This document shows, piece by piece, positions 1-6,010 of a DNA stretch of 6,220 bases; position 1 is the stretch's first letter, and every line of letters starts with the position of its first letter. The stretch spans positions 1 through 6,220 of the forward strand of contig JAFASD010000121.1 of NCBI GenBank assembly GCA_019244945.1, written 5' to 3'. This DNA comes from Acidobacteriaceae bacterium (GTDB taxonomy: Bacteria; Acidobacteriota; Terriglobia; Bryobacterales; Bryobacteraceae). The translations under genes were made by a program, and so were the position numbers. The notes beneath the pieces were generated by a model, which did no database searches, was not told the origin of the DNA, and was given only the letters and a program-made list of their open reading frames with translations.

Positions 1-1
1 C

Positions 2-400
2 GCCTGCGAATACATGACCAAGGGAACTGTCGTGATTCTCGGCCGAACGGGACGAAACTTCGGGGCCGGCATGAGCGGCGGTATCGCATACGTCTTCGAT
101 CCGACGGGCGAATTTGTGCGTGTGCGCTGCAACCGCTCGGGCGTCGATCTCGAGCCTATCTTCGATCGACAGGATATTCTCCTCCTCGAACGCCTCATTA
201 GTAAGCACGTCGAGCACACCGGGAGCGCTTTGGGCAAGCGAATTTTGGACCACTGGAGCGAAATGCTGCGGCATTTTGTGAAAGTCTTTCCACACGAATA
301 CAAACGGGTGCTCGGCATTCCAAGAGAGACCAAGCGGGACGAGCCCGTCCTCATAGACACAGGCCATCACGCGATTGCAGCCGGAGAGCGCGCGAGATAA
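2..400 (+). CDS. gltB: Glutamate synthase (NADPH) large subunit, C-terminal fragment
   Basis: This is the 3' end of a gene that enters from the left edge. 132 codons are visible, reading in frame from position 2 to the TAA at 398-400. The translation opens with CEYMTKGTVVILGRTGRNFG, then AGMSGGIAYVFDPTGEF, which is the characteristic glycine-rich stretch of the GOGAT alpha-subunit C-terminal (GXGXG) beta-helix domain. In the full enzyme this domain is structural and holds the glutaminase and synthase domains together. The complete large subunit is normally about 1500 residues, so over 90% lies outside the window. It hydrolyses glutamine, channels the ammonia and forms glutamate from 2-oxoglutarate, using electrons passed from the GltD subunit. 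The ATG at position 14 is internal, not a start. gltD follows after 3 bases, confirming the gltBD operon. Family assignment is very secure. Confidence 0.95.
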   Translation, partial: ACEYMTKGTVVILGRTGRNFGAGMSGGIAYVFDPTGEFVRVRCNRSGVDLEPIFDRQDILLLERLISKHVEHTGSALGKRILDHWSEMLRHFVKVFPHEYKRVLGIPRETKRDEPVLIDTGHHAIAAGERAR

Positions 401-403
401 GCT

Positions 404-1828
404 GTGGCAAAAGTAACAGGATTCCTGGAATATACCCGCGAATTGCCGCAGCGGCGGCCGGTGCTCGAAAGAGTGAACGACTGGTTCGAGGTTTACCAGG
501 ACTTTCCAGAACAGAAAACGCGCGAGCAAGCTGCCCGTTGCATGGATTGCGGCCTCCCGTTCTGCCATACAGGGTGCCCCGTAAACAATCTCATTCCCGA
601 TTGGAACGATTTGGTTTGGAAAGGGCGCTGGCGCGAGGCGCTTCGAGCGCTGCATGCAACCAACAATTTCCCTGAATTTACAGGGCGAATTTGTCCAGCC
701 CCGTGCGAGGCCGCCTGCGTGCTCGGCATCAATCAGCCCGCTGTAACGATCAAGCTGATTGAGCAAAACATTATTGATCGTGCCTTTTCCGAAGGATGGG
801 TTCAGCCCGAACCTCCTCGCCGCAGGACCGGGAAAAAGGTTGCGATCATCGGTTCCGGCCCGGCCGGATTGGCAGCAGCTCAGCAGTTGAACCGCGCCGG
901 TCATTCCGTAACGGTTTTTGAGAAGCAGGATCGCATTGGCGGGTTACTGCGTTACGGCATTCCCGATTTCAAAATGGAGAAAAGTGTTGTCGACCGGCGC
1001 TTAGAACAACTGTTTGCCGAGGGCATTGAATTTCGCAGTAACGTTCACGTGGGATTCGACATGAAGGGCGATCAACTGGTTCGAGATTTCGACGCCACGC
1101 TGCTGGGCATCGGCGCCGAGCAGCATCGCGATCTCGAGATTCCGGGGCGCAACCTCAAGGGAATTCATTTCGCCATGGATTACCTAACTCAGCAGAACAA
1201 GCGCGGCGCCGGAGATCGCATCCCTAGCGCCGCTGAGATTGTGGCTACAGGGAAACGGGTCATCATTATCGGCGGCGGCGACACAGGAGTCGACTGCCTG
1301 GGTACCGCACATCGGCAGAAAGCAGCCTCCGTGCATCAGTTCCAAATACATCCGATGCCGCCCGAAGATCGCCATCCCAGTACGCCGTGGCCGCTCTGGC
1401 CTTTACAACTGCGCGTGGAAGCCGCGCACGAGGAAGGCGGATTTCGTGAGTGGAGCGTTCTCACCACCCACTTCAGCGGCGACGAGAACGGCAATGTGAC
1501 TCGCTTGCATTGTGTGCGTGTCGGACCGAAGCCTGCCTTGGAACGAGTCCTGGGAAGTGAATTCTACCTGGATGCGGATTTGGTCCTCATCGCAATCGGC
1601 TTTTCCGGCCCGGTGCGGGCGGGATTGTTGGAACAATTACCGCTCGCATTGGATTCGCGCGGAAACGTAGAAACTGATGAGACGTACATGACCTCTGTAC
1701 CGGGTGTATTTTCAGCCGGTGACGCGCGCCGCGGGCAGTCTCTCGTCGTTTGGGCTATTGCTGAAGGACGCAAGGCCGCGCATCATATAGACAAATTCCT
1801 GATGGGCTCGAGTCAGCTGCCTGTCTGA
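404..1828 (+). CDS. gltD: Glutamate synthase (NADPH) small subunit
   Basis: This 474-residue protein has normal length for GltD (about 470-490). It feeds electrons from NADPH through FAD and Fe-S clusters to the large subunit for glutamate synthesis in the cytoplasm. The start is a GTG at 404, 3 bases after the gltB stop. It is chosen because the N-terminus MAKVTGFLEYTRELPQRRP is that of the family. Only a distant GGAG (383-386) could serve as ribosome site, so translation is probably coupled to gltB. Cysteines C46, C49, C54, C58 (CMDCGLPFCHTGCP) and C97, C101, C105 (CPAPCEAAC) form the N-terminal Fe-S region. The FAD dinucleotide fold is GSGPAG at 150-155, the NADPH fold GGGDTG at 290-295, and the C-terminal FAD motif AGDARRGQSLVVWAIAEGR begins near 438. 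No key residue is missing. Its last 16 bases overlap the converging methyltransferase gene. Confidence 0.97.
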   Translation: MAKVTGFLEYTRELPQRRPVLERVNDWFEVYQDFPEQKTREQAARCMDCGLPFCHTGCPVNNLIPDWNDLVWKGRWREALRALHATNNFPEFTGRICPAPCEAACVLGINQPAVTIKLIEQNIIDRAFSEGWVQPEPPRRRTGKKVAIIGSGPAGLAAAQQLNRAGHSVTVFEKQDRIGGLLRYGIPDFKMEKSVVDRRLEQLFAEGIEFRSNVHVGFDMKGDQLVRDFDATLLGIGAEQHRDLEIPGRNLKGIHFAMDYLTQQNKRGAGDRIPSAAEIVATGKRVIIIGGGDTGVDCLGTAHRQKAASVHQFQIHPMPPEDRHPSTPWPLWPLQLRVEAAHEEGGFREWSVLTTHFSGDENGNVTRLHCVRVGPKPALERVLGSEFYLDADLVLIAIGFSGPVRAGLLEQLPLALDSRGNVETDETYMTSVPGVFSAGDARRGQSLVVWAIAEGRKAAHHIDKFLMGSSQLPV

Positions 1829-2652
1829 TTCATAGCTACCAAAGCAAACGCGGGACCCGAAGCGTGGTCCGGTTCCTCGAAACCGATGCGGATCTCGGTA
1901 AATCCGAAATGGCGCAAACAGGCGAGAATATCTTCGCGGCGCATCCAGTGCGAGTGCGGACGCGAGCCGCCGCAGAATCTTCGCATCCCAAAACTTCGGC
2001 CATACTGCTGGCGAAATAACTGGGCGCTGAAACCCTCGTAATCGATTTGATCTTCGCCGGTGAAGCTGGCCGCTGTCTTCGGTTTGTGGGAAATGAGAAC
2101 GGCATCGTAATAATGCGTCCAAAGAAACAAACGCCCGGTGACTCTGCTCAACAGAGCTATCAGTTCAACCGGATTGGCCAGGTGATACAAGATGCCCGAA
2201 GCGATCACGGCATCGAAACGGGACGGTGCGGCACGAAGGTATTCGACGAAATCTCCGGCTAAGAAACGCGTTCGCGTCAAGCCGGTAATCTCTTTGACGA
2301 TCAGGCACCGCAGATAAGCTCGTGGATTCGCTTCGATTGCAGTTACGGACGCGAACCCCGCCCGCTCCAACATGTAACTGTGGCCGGCCTCCAAAGGACC
2401 CAGTTCGAGGACACTTTGTCCCTCAACGCTGCCGAATTCGGAAAGCGCCCAGGCAATTCGCGGATCTTCGAATGTCCGAATTTCACCAGCGCGCAGTTGC
2501 GAAAACGACCCTGGCAATCGCGACCACCATTCGCCTTTGAAGATGTCCAAGGCGTTCTGCGGCGATGGAGCGGACGTAAAGTAACGGCTCGAGACCTTCT
2601 GTCGCGATCGCAATAGCTTGATATACCGCTGAGCGAATTGCCGGAAGTTCAC
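1813..2652 (-). CDS. Class I SAM-dependent methyltransferase, substrate unknown
   Basis: This 279-residue protein has a Rossmann-type SAM-binding core. Motif I is VLELGPLEAG (81-90). An acidic residue ending strand 2 (E107 in AIEANPRAYLRCLIVKE) would contact the ribose of SAM. GDF (133-135) and DAVIASGILYHL (147-158) are motifs II/III-IV. The ILYHL pattern resembles CmoB/DUF1698-type methyltransferases, but the N-terminal part is different and I do not assign a tRNA role. The C-terminal SRPHSHWMRREDIL (230-243) matches the substrate-side helix of many small-molecule methyltransferases. The start is a GTG (2650-2652), since no upstream ATG exists before an in-frame stop and the next Met (residue 94) is inside the fold. 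It begins 5 bases after the stop of the SnoaL-like gene, so the two are co-transcribed. Its stop lies inside the end of gltD. The methyl acceptor cannot be read from the sequence. Confidence 0.85.
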   Translation of the reverse strand: MNFRQFAQRYIKLLRSRQKVSSRYFTSAPSPQNALDIFKGEWWSRLPGSFSQLRAGEIRTFEDPRIAWALSEFGSVEGQSVLELGPLEAGHSYMLERAGFASVTAIEANPRAYLRCLIVKEITGLTRTRFLAGDFVEYLRAAPSRFDAVIASGILYHLANPVELIALLSRVTGRLFLWTHYYDAVLISHKPKTAASFTGEDQIDYEGFSAQLFRQQYGRSFGMRRFCGGSRPHSHWMRREDILACLRHFGFTEIRIGFEEPDHASGPAFALVAMNQTGS

Positions 2653-2657
2653 GGGAA

Positions 2658-3047
2658 CTACCCATTTCGCTTCGCCAATATCTCATAAACCGGCTTGTTG
2701 TCCGCAAATACCTGCCATTCGGAGACCAAATTGTCACGAATGACTGCCTTCCAAGCCGCTGGGGTTCGCCATGAGGCGCCGTCAATCGTGCCGCCTGCCT
2801 CCCCAACCGCTAATACAGTGGAACCTTCTGAAATCGTCTCATCGAGGCGAATCCAGTAGTCCGGACACATCGTGAAATAACCCCGCCATCCTGCGGACAT
2901 GCCGGCTGCGCCTTCCACACGATTGCCTAACGAGTCTACAAAGATATGGTCAGGACTCATGAGCTCACGAAGAGCTTGCAGGTCGTGATTGTTGATCGCC
3001 GTAACGAATTGCTTGAAGGTCCGGGAAGGATCTCCCTGGTCAGACAT
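2658..3047 (-). CDS. SnoaL-like / NTF2-fold protein, function unknown
   Basis: From the preferred ATG (3045-3047) this is 129 residues, typical of the NTF2/SnoaL superfamily, small cone-shaped proteins that act as isomerases, cyclases or ligand binders. The pattern fits. A helical start (RTFKQFVTAINNHDLQALRELMSPD) is followed by HIFVDSLGN (34-42), then a GMSAGWRGYFTMCPDYWI segment, and alternating strands end in VSEWQVFADNKPVYEIL. No single catalytic set can be asserted. The frame stays open to a GTG at 3105-3107, which would add 20 residues (TSAATNSRLRTARVLSSRC). These look unlike the fold and would lie over a 7-bp inverted repeat, so I prefer the internal ATG. The ribosome site there is weak (AAGA 5 bases before ATG). 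It is the first gene of a two-gene unit with the methyltransferase and is divergent from the antitoxin gene. Superfamily fairly sure, role unknown. Confidence 0.8.
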   Translation of the reverse strand: MSDQGDPSRTFKQFVTAINNHDLQALRELMSPDHIFVDSLGNRVEGAAGMSAGWRGYFTMCPDYWIRLDETISEGSTVLAVGEAGGTIDGASWRTPAAWKAVIRDNLVSEWQVFADNKPVYEILAKRNG

Positions 3048-3071
3048 ACATCTTGAAGATAAGACACGTGC

Positions 3072-3114
3072 CGTTCGTAGCCGAGAATTTGTAGCGGCAG
3101 ATGTCACACGAACG
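3072..3114. promoter_or_regulatory. Inverted repeat in divergent promoter region (possible operator)
   Basis: CGTTCGT (3072-3078) and its reverse complement ACGAACG (3108-3114) flank a 29-base spacer between the SnoaL-like gene (-) and the antitoxin gene (+). The motif returns as a 10-base direct repeat, TGCCGTTCGT, at 3069-3078 and at 3188-3197, the latter inside the antitoxin coding sequence. Antitoxins often repress their own operon by binding such repeats, so this could be an operator. A 7-base repeat can occur by chance, and no bound factor is known. Confidence 0.3.
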
Positions 3115-3131
3115 ACGACAGACGTTGGCGC

Positions 3132-3143
3132 TAGATTAGGATT
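3132..3143 (+). promoter_or_regulatory. Possible -10 element for leaderless antitoxin transcript
   Basis: TAGATT at 3132-3137 matches 4 of 6 bases of the TATAAT consensus and ends 6 bases before the antitoxin ATG. Transcription could therefore begin at the start codon itself. The only Shine-Dalgarno-like string, AGGA at 3138-3141, sits 2 bases from the ATG, too close for normal initiation, which favours a leaderless reading. No convincing -35 is seen 17 bases upstream (CGAACG at 3109-3114). Confidence 0.25.
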
Positions 3144-3428
3144 ATGCCAGCAGTAATCGAGATTGGTACGCTGATCGACCGTGATCCTGCCGTTCGTGGT
3201 GGCCGGCCGAAGATTGCTGGTACCGGTTTAACGGTCAGTCGAATTGCCGGGTGGTATCGCATGGGTATGACTCCGGAGGAGATTGCCCTCGAATATCCCC
3301 ATCTGAGCCTTGCTCAGGTGCACGGCGCTCTGGCGTATTATCACGCGAATCGAGACGAGATCGAAGCGGACTTCGCGCAGGAGGAAGTAGCCGCCCTGAA
3401 CGGGCCAAGGCATTCCGATAGAGCATGA
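3144..3428 (+). CDS. DUF433 family antitoxin of a toxin-antitoxin pair
   Basis: This 94-residue protein matches the DUF433 pattern throughout. IDRDPAVRGGRPKIAGTGLTV (11-31) is the hallmark N-terminal segment. It is followed by a helix-turn-helix-like part, RIAGWYRMGMTPEEIALEYPHLSLAQVHGALAYYHANRDEI (33-73). DUF433 proteins are usually encoded beside PIN-like DUF5615 genes and are regarded as VapB-like antitoxins that bind DNA and neutralise the partner. The acidic C-terminal tail (DEIEADFAQEE, 71-81) is a plausible toxin-binding region, by inference. The start at ATG 3144 gives the usual N-terminus, and a later Met would cut the signature motif. The stop overlaps the toxin start as ATGA (3425-3428), implying coupled translation and fixed stoichiometry. 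Regulation is probably autorepression through repeats in the upstream region. Neither toxicity nor neutralisation is shown here. Confidence 0.88.
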   Translation: MPAVIEIGTLIDRDPAVRGGRPKIAGTGLTVSRIAGWYRMGMTPEEIALEYPHLSLAQVHGALAYYHANRDEIEADFAQEEVAALNGPRHSDRA

Positions 3429-3787
3429 GCCGGCTGCGGCTCTATCTGGACGAGGATGCCATGCGAAGATCCCTGGTATTCGGCTTGAGAGCACGAACCG
3501 TAGACGTATTAACGGCACTCGAAGCGGACATGATTAATCGCGAAGACCAAGCTCACCTCGTAACTGCATCCGAACTCGGACGGGCCGTATACACATACAA
3601 CGCGGGCGATTTCGTTTCCCTGCACAGGAAATGGGTCGCCGAGGAGCAGTCACATAGCGGGATTATCATTGGGGCGCAGCAGCGCTATCGCCCGGGCGAA
3701 GAGCTTCGCCGGCTTATGCGGCTCATCAGCAGTGTGACTGCCGAACACATGCGAAACAGAGTTGAATTCTTGTCTTCGTGGTCGTGA
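3425..3787 (+). CDS. DUF5615 PIN-like toxin, putative ribonuclease
   Basis: This 120-residue protein has the DUF5615 layout. A first strand carries the acidic cluster LYLDEDAM (D9, E10, D11). A second conserved part is VDVLTALEADMINREDQAHLVTASELGR with D41. The VYTYNAGDFVSLH strand carries D62. A C-terminal half has SHSGIIIGAQQRY followed by helices. These acidic residues correspond to the metal site of PIN-fold RNases, which cleave RNA with Mg or Mn. The family often reads T-x-D-x-DF where this protein has TYNAGDF, so the first Asp of that pair is Asn59. I recall other members with Asn there, so activity is not excluded. The ATG overlaps the antitoxin stop by 4 bases. The gene converges on the Clp-like ATPase gene with 107 bases between stops. 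RNase activity is inferred from family, not shown. Confidence 0.85.
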   Translation: MSRLRLYLDEDAMRRSLVFGLRARTVDVLTALEADMINREDQAHLVTASELGRAVYTYNAGDFVSLHRKWVAEEQSHSGIIIGAQQRYRPGEELRRLMRLISSVTAEHMRNRVEFLSSWS

Positions 3788-3849
3788 GATCCGTTTCGCA
3801 TTTGTACGCGCTTGATCAATTGTCCAGATCGAACGCAAGAAGCTGTCAT

Positions 3850-3877
3850 CCTCTTTCCAACCGGAGAGGGAAAGGGG
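3850..3877. terminator. Hairpin between convergent genes, possible terminator
   Basis: CCTCTTTCC (3850-3858) can pair with GGAAAGGGG (3869-3877), giving a 9-bp stem with one G-U pair and a 10-base loop. It lies between the stops of the converging toxin and Clp-like genes, where a two-way terminator would be expected. Neither strand has a T-run after the stem, so it is not a standard intrinsic terminator. A competing 8-bp fold with a 4-base loop uses 3851-3858 and 3863-3870. Confidence 0.3.
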
Positions 3878-3894
3878 CAGATCAACGCCGATAA

Positions 3895-5073
3895 TTAACG
3901 CTTGGCCGGTTTTGCCGCTACGACTTTCGTTGCGTCGGACTGGACGTATGCAGCCGCGACTAATGGCGGAACACGGAAGTTCTCGCCGATCATCCCAGCG
4001 ATCGTCTGGGGCTCTAGTCCCTCGGCTTCCTTTGTGAACACGAGGCAGTCCGCTTTGGGGTTTACATCCGCCTGAATCCAATCGCCCGTGTTTATCTGAT
4101 TGGTCGCCAGCAGGTTTGAAATCGGATGCACAACCAGCCGTTCAATGGCCCGCTTCAGATGTCGAGCGCCATACTTCAGATCGGTGCCTTGAGCGAGAAG
4201 CAGATTCTTTCCCGAATCGGACACCGTGAAGGCGAAAGTCTTTCCGGCTGTGCAAAACAGAGTTCGCTGCTGCACCTCGCGTAGTTCCAAATCCAGGATC
4301 CGGCGCAGCTCAGGCTCGCCCAGCGGCTTGAACACGACGACTTTGTCGATTCGGTTCATGAACTCTGGCGTAAACTTGCGGCGCGCGGCTTCGATTCCGG
4401 TTCGGGATATCTTTTTGTTCAATTGCTCGTCAGAGCAGCTGGCTTGGGGGCTCGGTAAGGCCGTTTGAAATCCGAGCTTCGGATTGATCAGGGCGTTCAT
4501 CTCGTTCGCGCCGAGATTGCTCGTCATGAAAATCATTGCTCGAGAGAAATCTACTTTGCGGTTGTCTCCCAGTGTCAAAGTCGCTTTATCGAGGATGCCT
4601 AAGAGCAGGTTCCAAAGCGCGTCGCTCGCCTTTTCGATCTCGTCAAAAAGAATAAAGCTTAACTTTACAGATTCCGTATGGTGCTGATTGATGACCTCCT
4701 GGCTTAAAAGAGGATGCGTCTCCCGATGACCCAGATACCCTGGAGGTGACCCAATCAGCTTTGCGATCTCATGGCTGTGCTGAAATTCGGCGCAGTCGAT
4801 CTTGATCACTGCACGGGGGTTGTGAAGAAGCGCCTCCGCGGTTGCTTCGACCGTCCGCGTCTTGCCCGAGCCCGTCGGCCCCAGAAACAGAAAATTACCG
4901 ACCGGACGTCCCGGCGCCGACAAACCCGTCAGGTTCATCTGGTAAATGTTCACGATCTGCTCGACCGCCTCGTCCTGTCCGACTACCAGCTTCAGCAAGG
5001 TCCGTTCGAGTGATTCGGCGTCTTTACCCGTTCTGGTAGGATCCAGCACTTTTCGCAACCGGCTCATATGCAT
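3895..5073 (-). CDS. Stand-alone Clp/Hsp100-type AAA+ unfoldase (ClpA/B/C D2-like)
   Basis: This 392-residue protein contains one AAA+ module of the second-ring (D2) type of ClpA, ClpB and ClpC. It has no N-domain, first ring or zinc-binding ClpX domain. GQDEAV (32-37) opens the module. Walker A is GPTGSGKT (65-72), the substrate-gripping pore loop GSPPGYLG (108-115, Tyr113), Walker B FILFDE (140-145), sensor 1 MTSNLGA (183-189, Asn186), arginine finger FTPEFMNRID (234-243, Arg241) and sensor 2 YGARHLKRAI (301-310, Arg304). All ATPase residues are present, so it should form a hexamer that threads protein. LGF (200-202) sits where ClpP-docking tripeptides occur in ClpA/ClpC. Seven extra residues separate pore loop and Walker B relative to ClpB, and a 50-residue Ala/Lys-ending tail follows the small domain. 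The start may be ATG 5071-5073 or the third codon. ClpP partnership is inference. Confidence 0.85.
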   Translation of the reverse strand: MHMSRLRKVLDPTRTGKDAESLERTLLKLVVGQDEAVEQIVNIYQMNLTGLSAPGRPVGNFLFLGPTGSGKTRTVEATAEALLHNPRAVIKIDCAEFQHSHEIAKLIGSPPGYLGHRETHPLLSQEVINQHHTESVKLSFILFDEIEKASDALWNLLLGILDKATLTLGDNRKVDFSRAMIFMTSNLGANEMNALINPKLGFQTALPSPQASCSDEQLNKKISRTGIEAARRKFTPEFMNRIDKVVVFKPLGEPELRRILDLELREVQQRTLFCTAGKTFAFTVSDSGKNLLLAQGTDLKYGARHLKRAIERLVVHPISNLLATNQINTGDWIQADVNPKADCLVFTKEAEGLEPQTIAGMIGENFRVPPLVAAAYVQSDATKVVAAKPAKR

Positions 5074-5075
5074 TG

Positions 5076-5087
5076 ATCCTTCTCTCT
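5076..5087 (-). promoter_or_regulatory. Ribosome binding site of the Clp-like ATPase gene
   Basis: On the minus strand the string AGAGAGAAGGAT precedes the gene, with AAGGA at 5081-5077. It lies 3 bases before the first ATG (5073-5071) and 9 bases before the second in-frame ATG (5067-5065). The longer spacing is closer to normal, so the true protein may begin at Met3 and be 390 residues. The other 190 or so bases up to the SDR stop show no clear promoter or gene. Confidence 0.55.
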
Positions 5088-5281
5088 ATTTGCGTGCCGA
5101 GCGCGCCCCTACCGTTTCACCGGTCCTGCCATCTCAGCCCTCAAATCTTGTTTCCCTTCAACCCGAGATGAGCAACTGGCCTGCCAAAGCATTGCCGTGT
5201 TGCTCTACTTTCCTTCATCGTCTTCGACATCCGTTTCGTGAATGGTTGTTGCCGCCTTTTTCTGCCTCGGGTTTTTCTGAA

Positions 5282-6010
5282 TTAGTCCTTCTGAGGACGC
5301 AAAGGTCTCACCTCAACTCGGCTAATTAGGGTACGCGCCGGCTTCCGCAAAATGTCCAGTACGATCTCGGCAATGTCTTCCGGCGCAATCTTCCAACGGG
5401 ATTGCTGCGCCGGATCATTGCCGGCAAACTCGGTTTCTACACTCCCCGGCAGGATATAGCTGACCCGCACATTGTCATACCGATGGTCCAGCATCATGGC
5501 TTCGCTGAATCCGTTCAGGCCGAATTTCGACGCGTTATAAGCAGCGCCCCCCGCGAACGGATTCTTTCCCGCAAGACTGCTGATATTGATGATGGAACCA
5601 CCCCCGGCTCCGCTAAAACGTTCCAGCGCTTCGCGGCTGCAATAGAATGCGCCGGAAAGGTTTGTGCCGATCACCTGATTCCATTCCTCCAAAGTCAATT
5701 CCGCCGTCACGCGGAATAGCCCCATTCCGGCATTGTTGATCAAGATGTTCAAGCCGCCTAACTCCTGGTCGGCAAACTCGAAGAGCTGCCGCACGTCATC
5801 ACTGTTGCTCACATCGGCCGTCCTGCCCGCCACCTTCCGCCCCGGAGCGCCTGACCTGAGATCCACCAGCGCGCGTTCCAGCCGCTTCTCATCGCGAGCA
5901 CAAATCACTACGTCCCCGCCTTCCGCCAGAATGGCTTTCGCCACCGCTAGCCCGATGCCCTTTGAAGCTCCTGTCACGATGGCTCGTTTCCCACGTAGAA
6001 TCTCACTCAT
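5282..6010 (-). CDS. Short-chain dehydrogenase/reductase (classical SDR)
   Basis: This 242-residue protein has the usual length of a classical SDR, a cytoplasmic NAD(P)-dependent alcohol/ketone oxidoreductase. The cofactor motif TGASKGIG (13-20) is followed by strand 2 ending CARD (37-40), where Arg39 suggests a preference for NADP(H). D66 (TADVS) would contact the adenine ring, and NNAG is at 92-95. The catalytic tetrad is complete: Asn117, Ser145, Tyr158, Lys162 (YNASK). PGSVETEF (near 188-195) covers the nicotinamide side. The C-terminus is short, so substrate specificity cannot be predicted. A FabG-type, sepiapterin-reductase-like or YdfG-like role are all possible. The start ATG (6008-6010) has AAGGAG 14 bases upstream, unusually far, but an in-frame stop (6020-6022) rules out an earlier start. 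It is divergent from the gene at 6161 and 208 bases upstream of the Clp-like gene. Confidence 0.92.
   Translation of the reverse strand: MSEILRGKRAIVTGASKGIGLAVAKAILAEGGDVVICARDEKRLERALVDLRSGAPGRKVAGRTADVSNSDDVRQLFEFADQELGGLNILINNAGMGLFRVTAELTLEEWNQVIGTNLSGAFYCSREALERFSGAGGGSIINISSLAGKNPFAGGAAYNASKFGLNGFSEAMMLDHRYDNVRVSYILPGSVETEFAGNDPAQQSRWKIAPEDIAEIVLDILRKPARTLISRVEVRPLRPQKD

Noticed and set aside
1712..2122. 136-codon open frame on the minus strand overlapping gltD and the methyltransferase gene
   Set aside because: It lies across the ends of two well-supported genes in another frame and has a composition rich in Arg/Ser with no family resemblance.
3048..3107. GTG-initiated 20-residue N-terminal extension of the SnoaL-like protein
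   Set aside because: The added residues do not fit the fold, and the start codon lies in the divergent promoter region beside the inverted repeat. The internal ATG is preferred.
3812..3819. TTGATCAA palindrome after the toxin gene
   Set aside because: It is short, single, and without neighbouring features that would suggest an attachment site or operator.
3650..4081. 143-codon minus-strand frame spanning the toxin end and the Clp-like gene end
   Set aside because: It overlaps both strong genes, shows no domain pattern, and reads as a frame shadow.
5138..5227. 29-codon minus-strand frame (starts MSKTMKESRATRQC) between the SDR and Clp-like genes
   Set aside because: It has no good ribosome site, no recognisable motif, and such length is common by chance in GC-rich spacer.
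4946..5329. 127-codon plus-strand frame across the Clp-like gene start and the intergenic gap
   Set aside because: It is antisense to the Clp-like N-terminus and the SDR C-terminus, Ser/Pro/Leu-rich, and has no recognisable domain.
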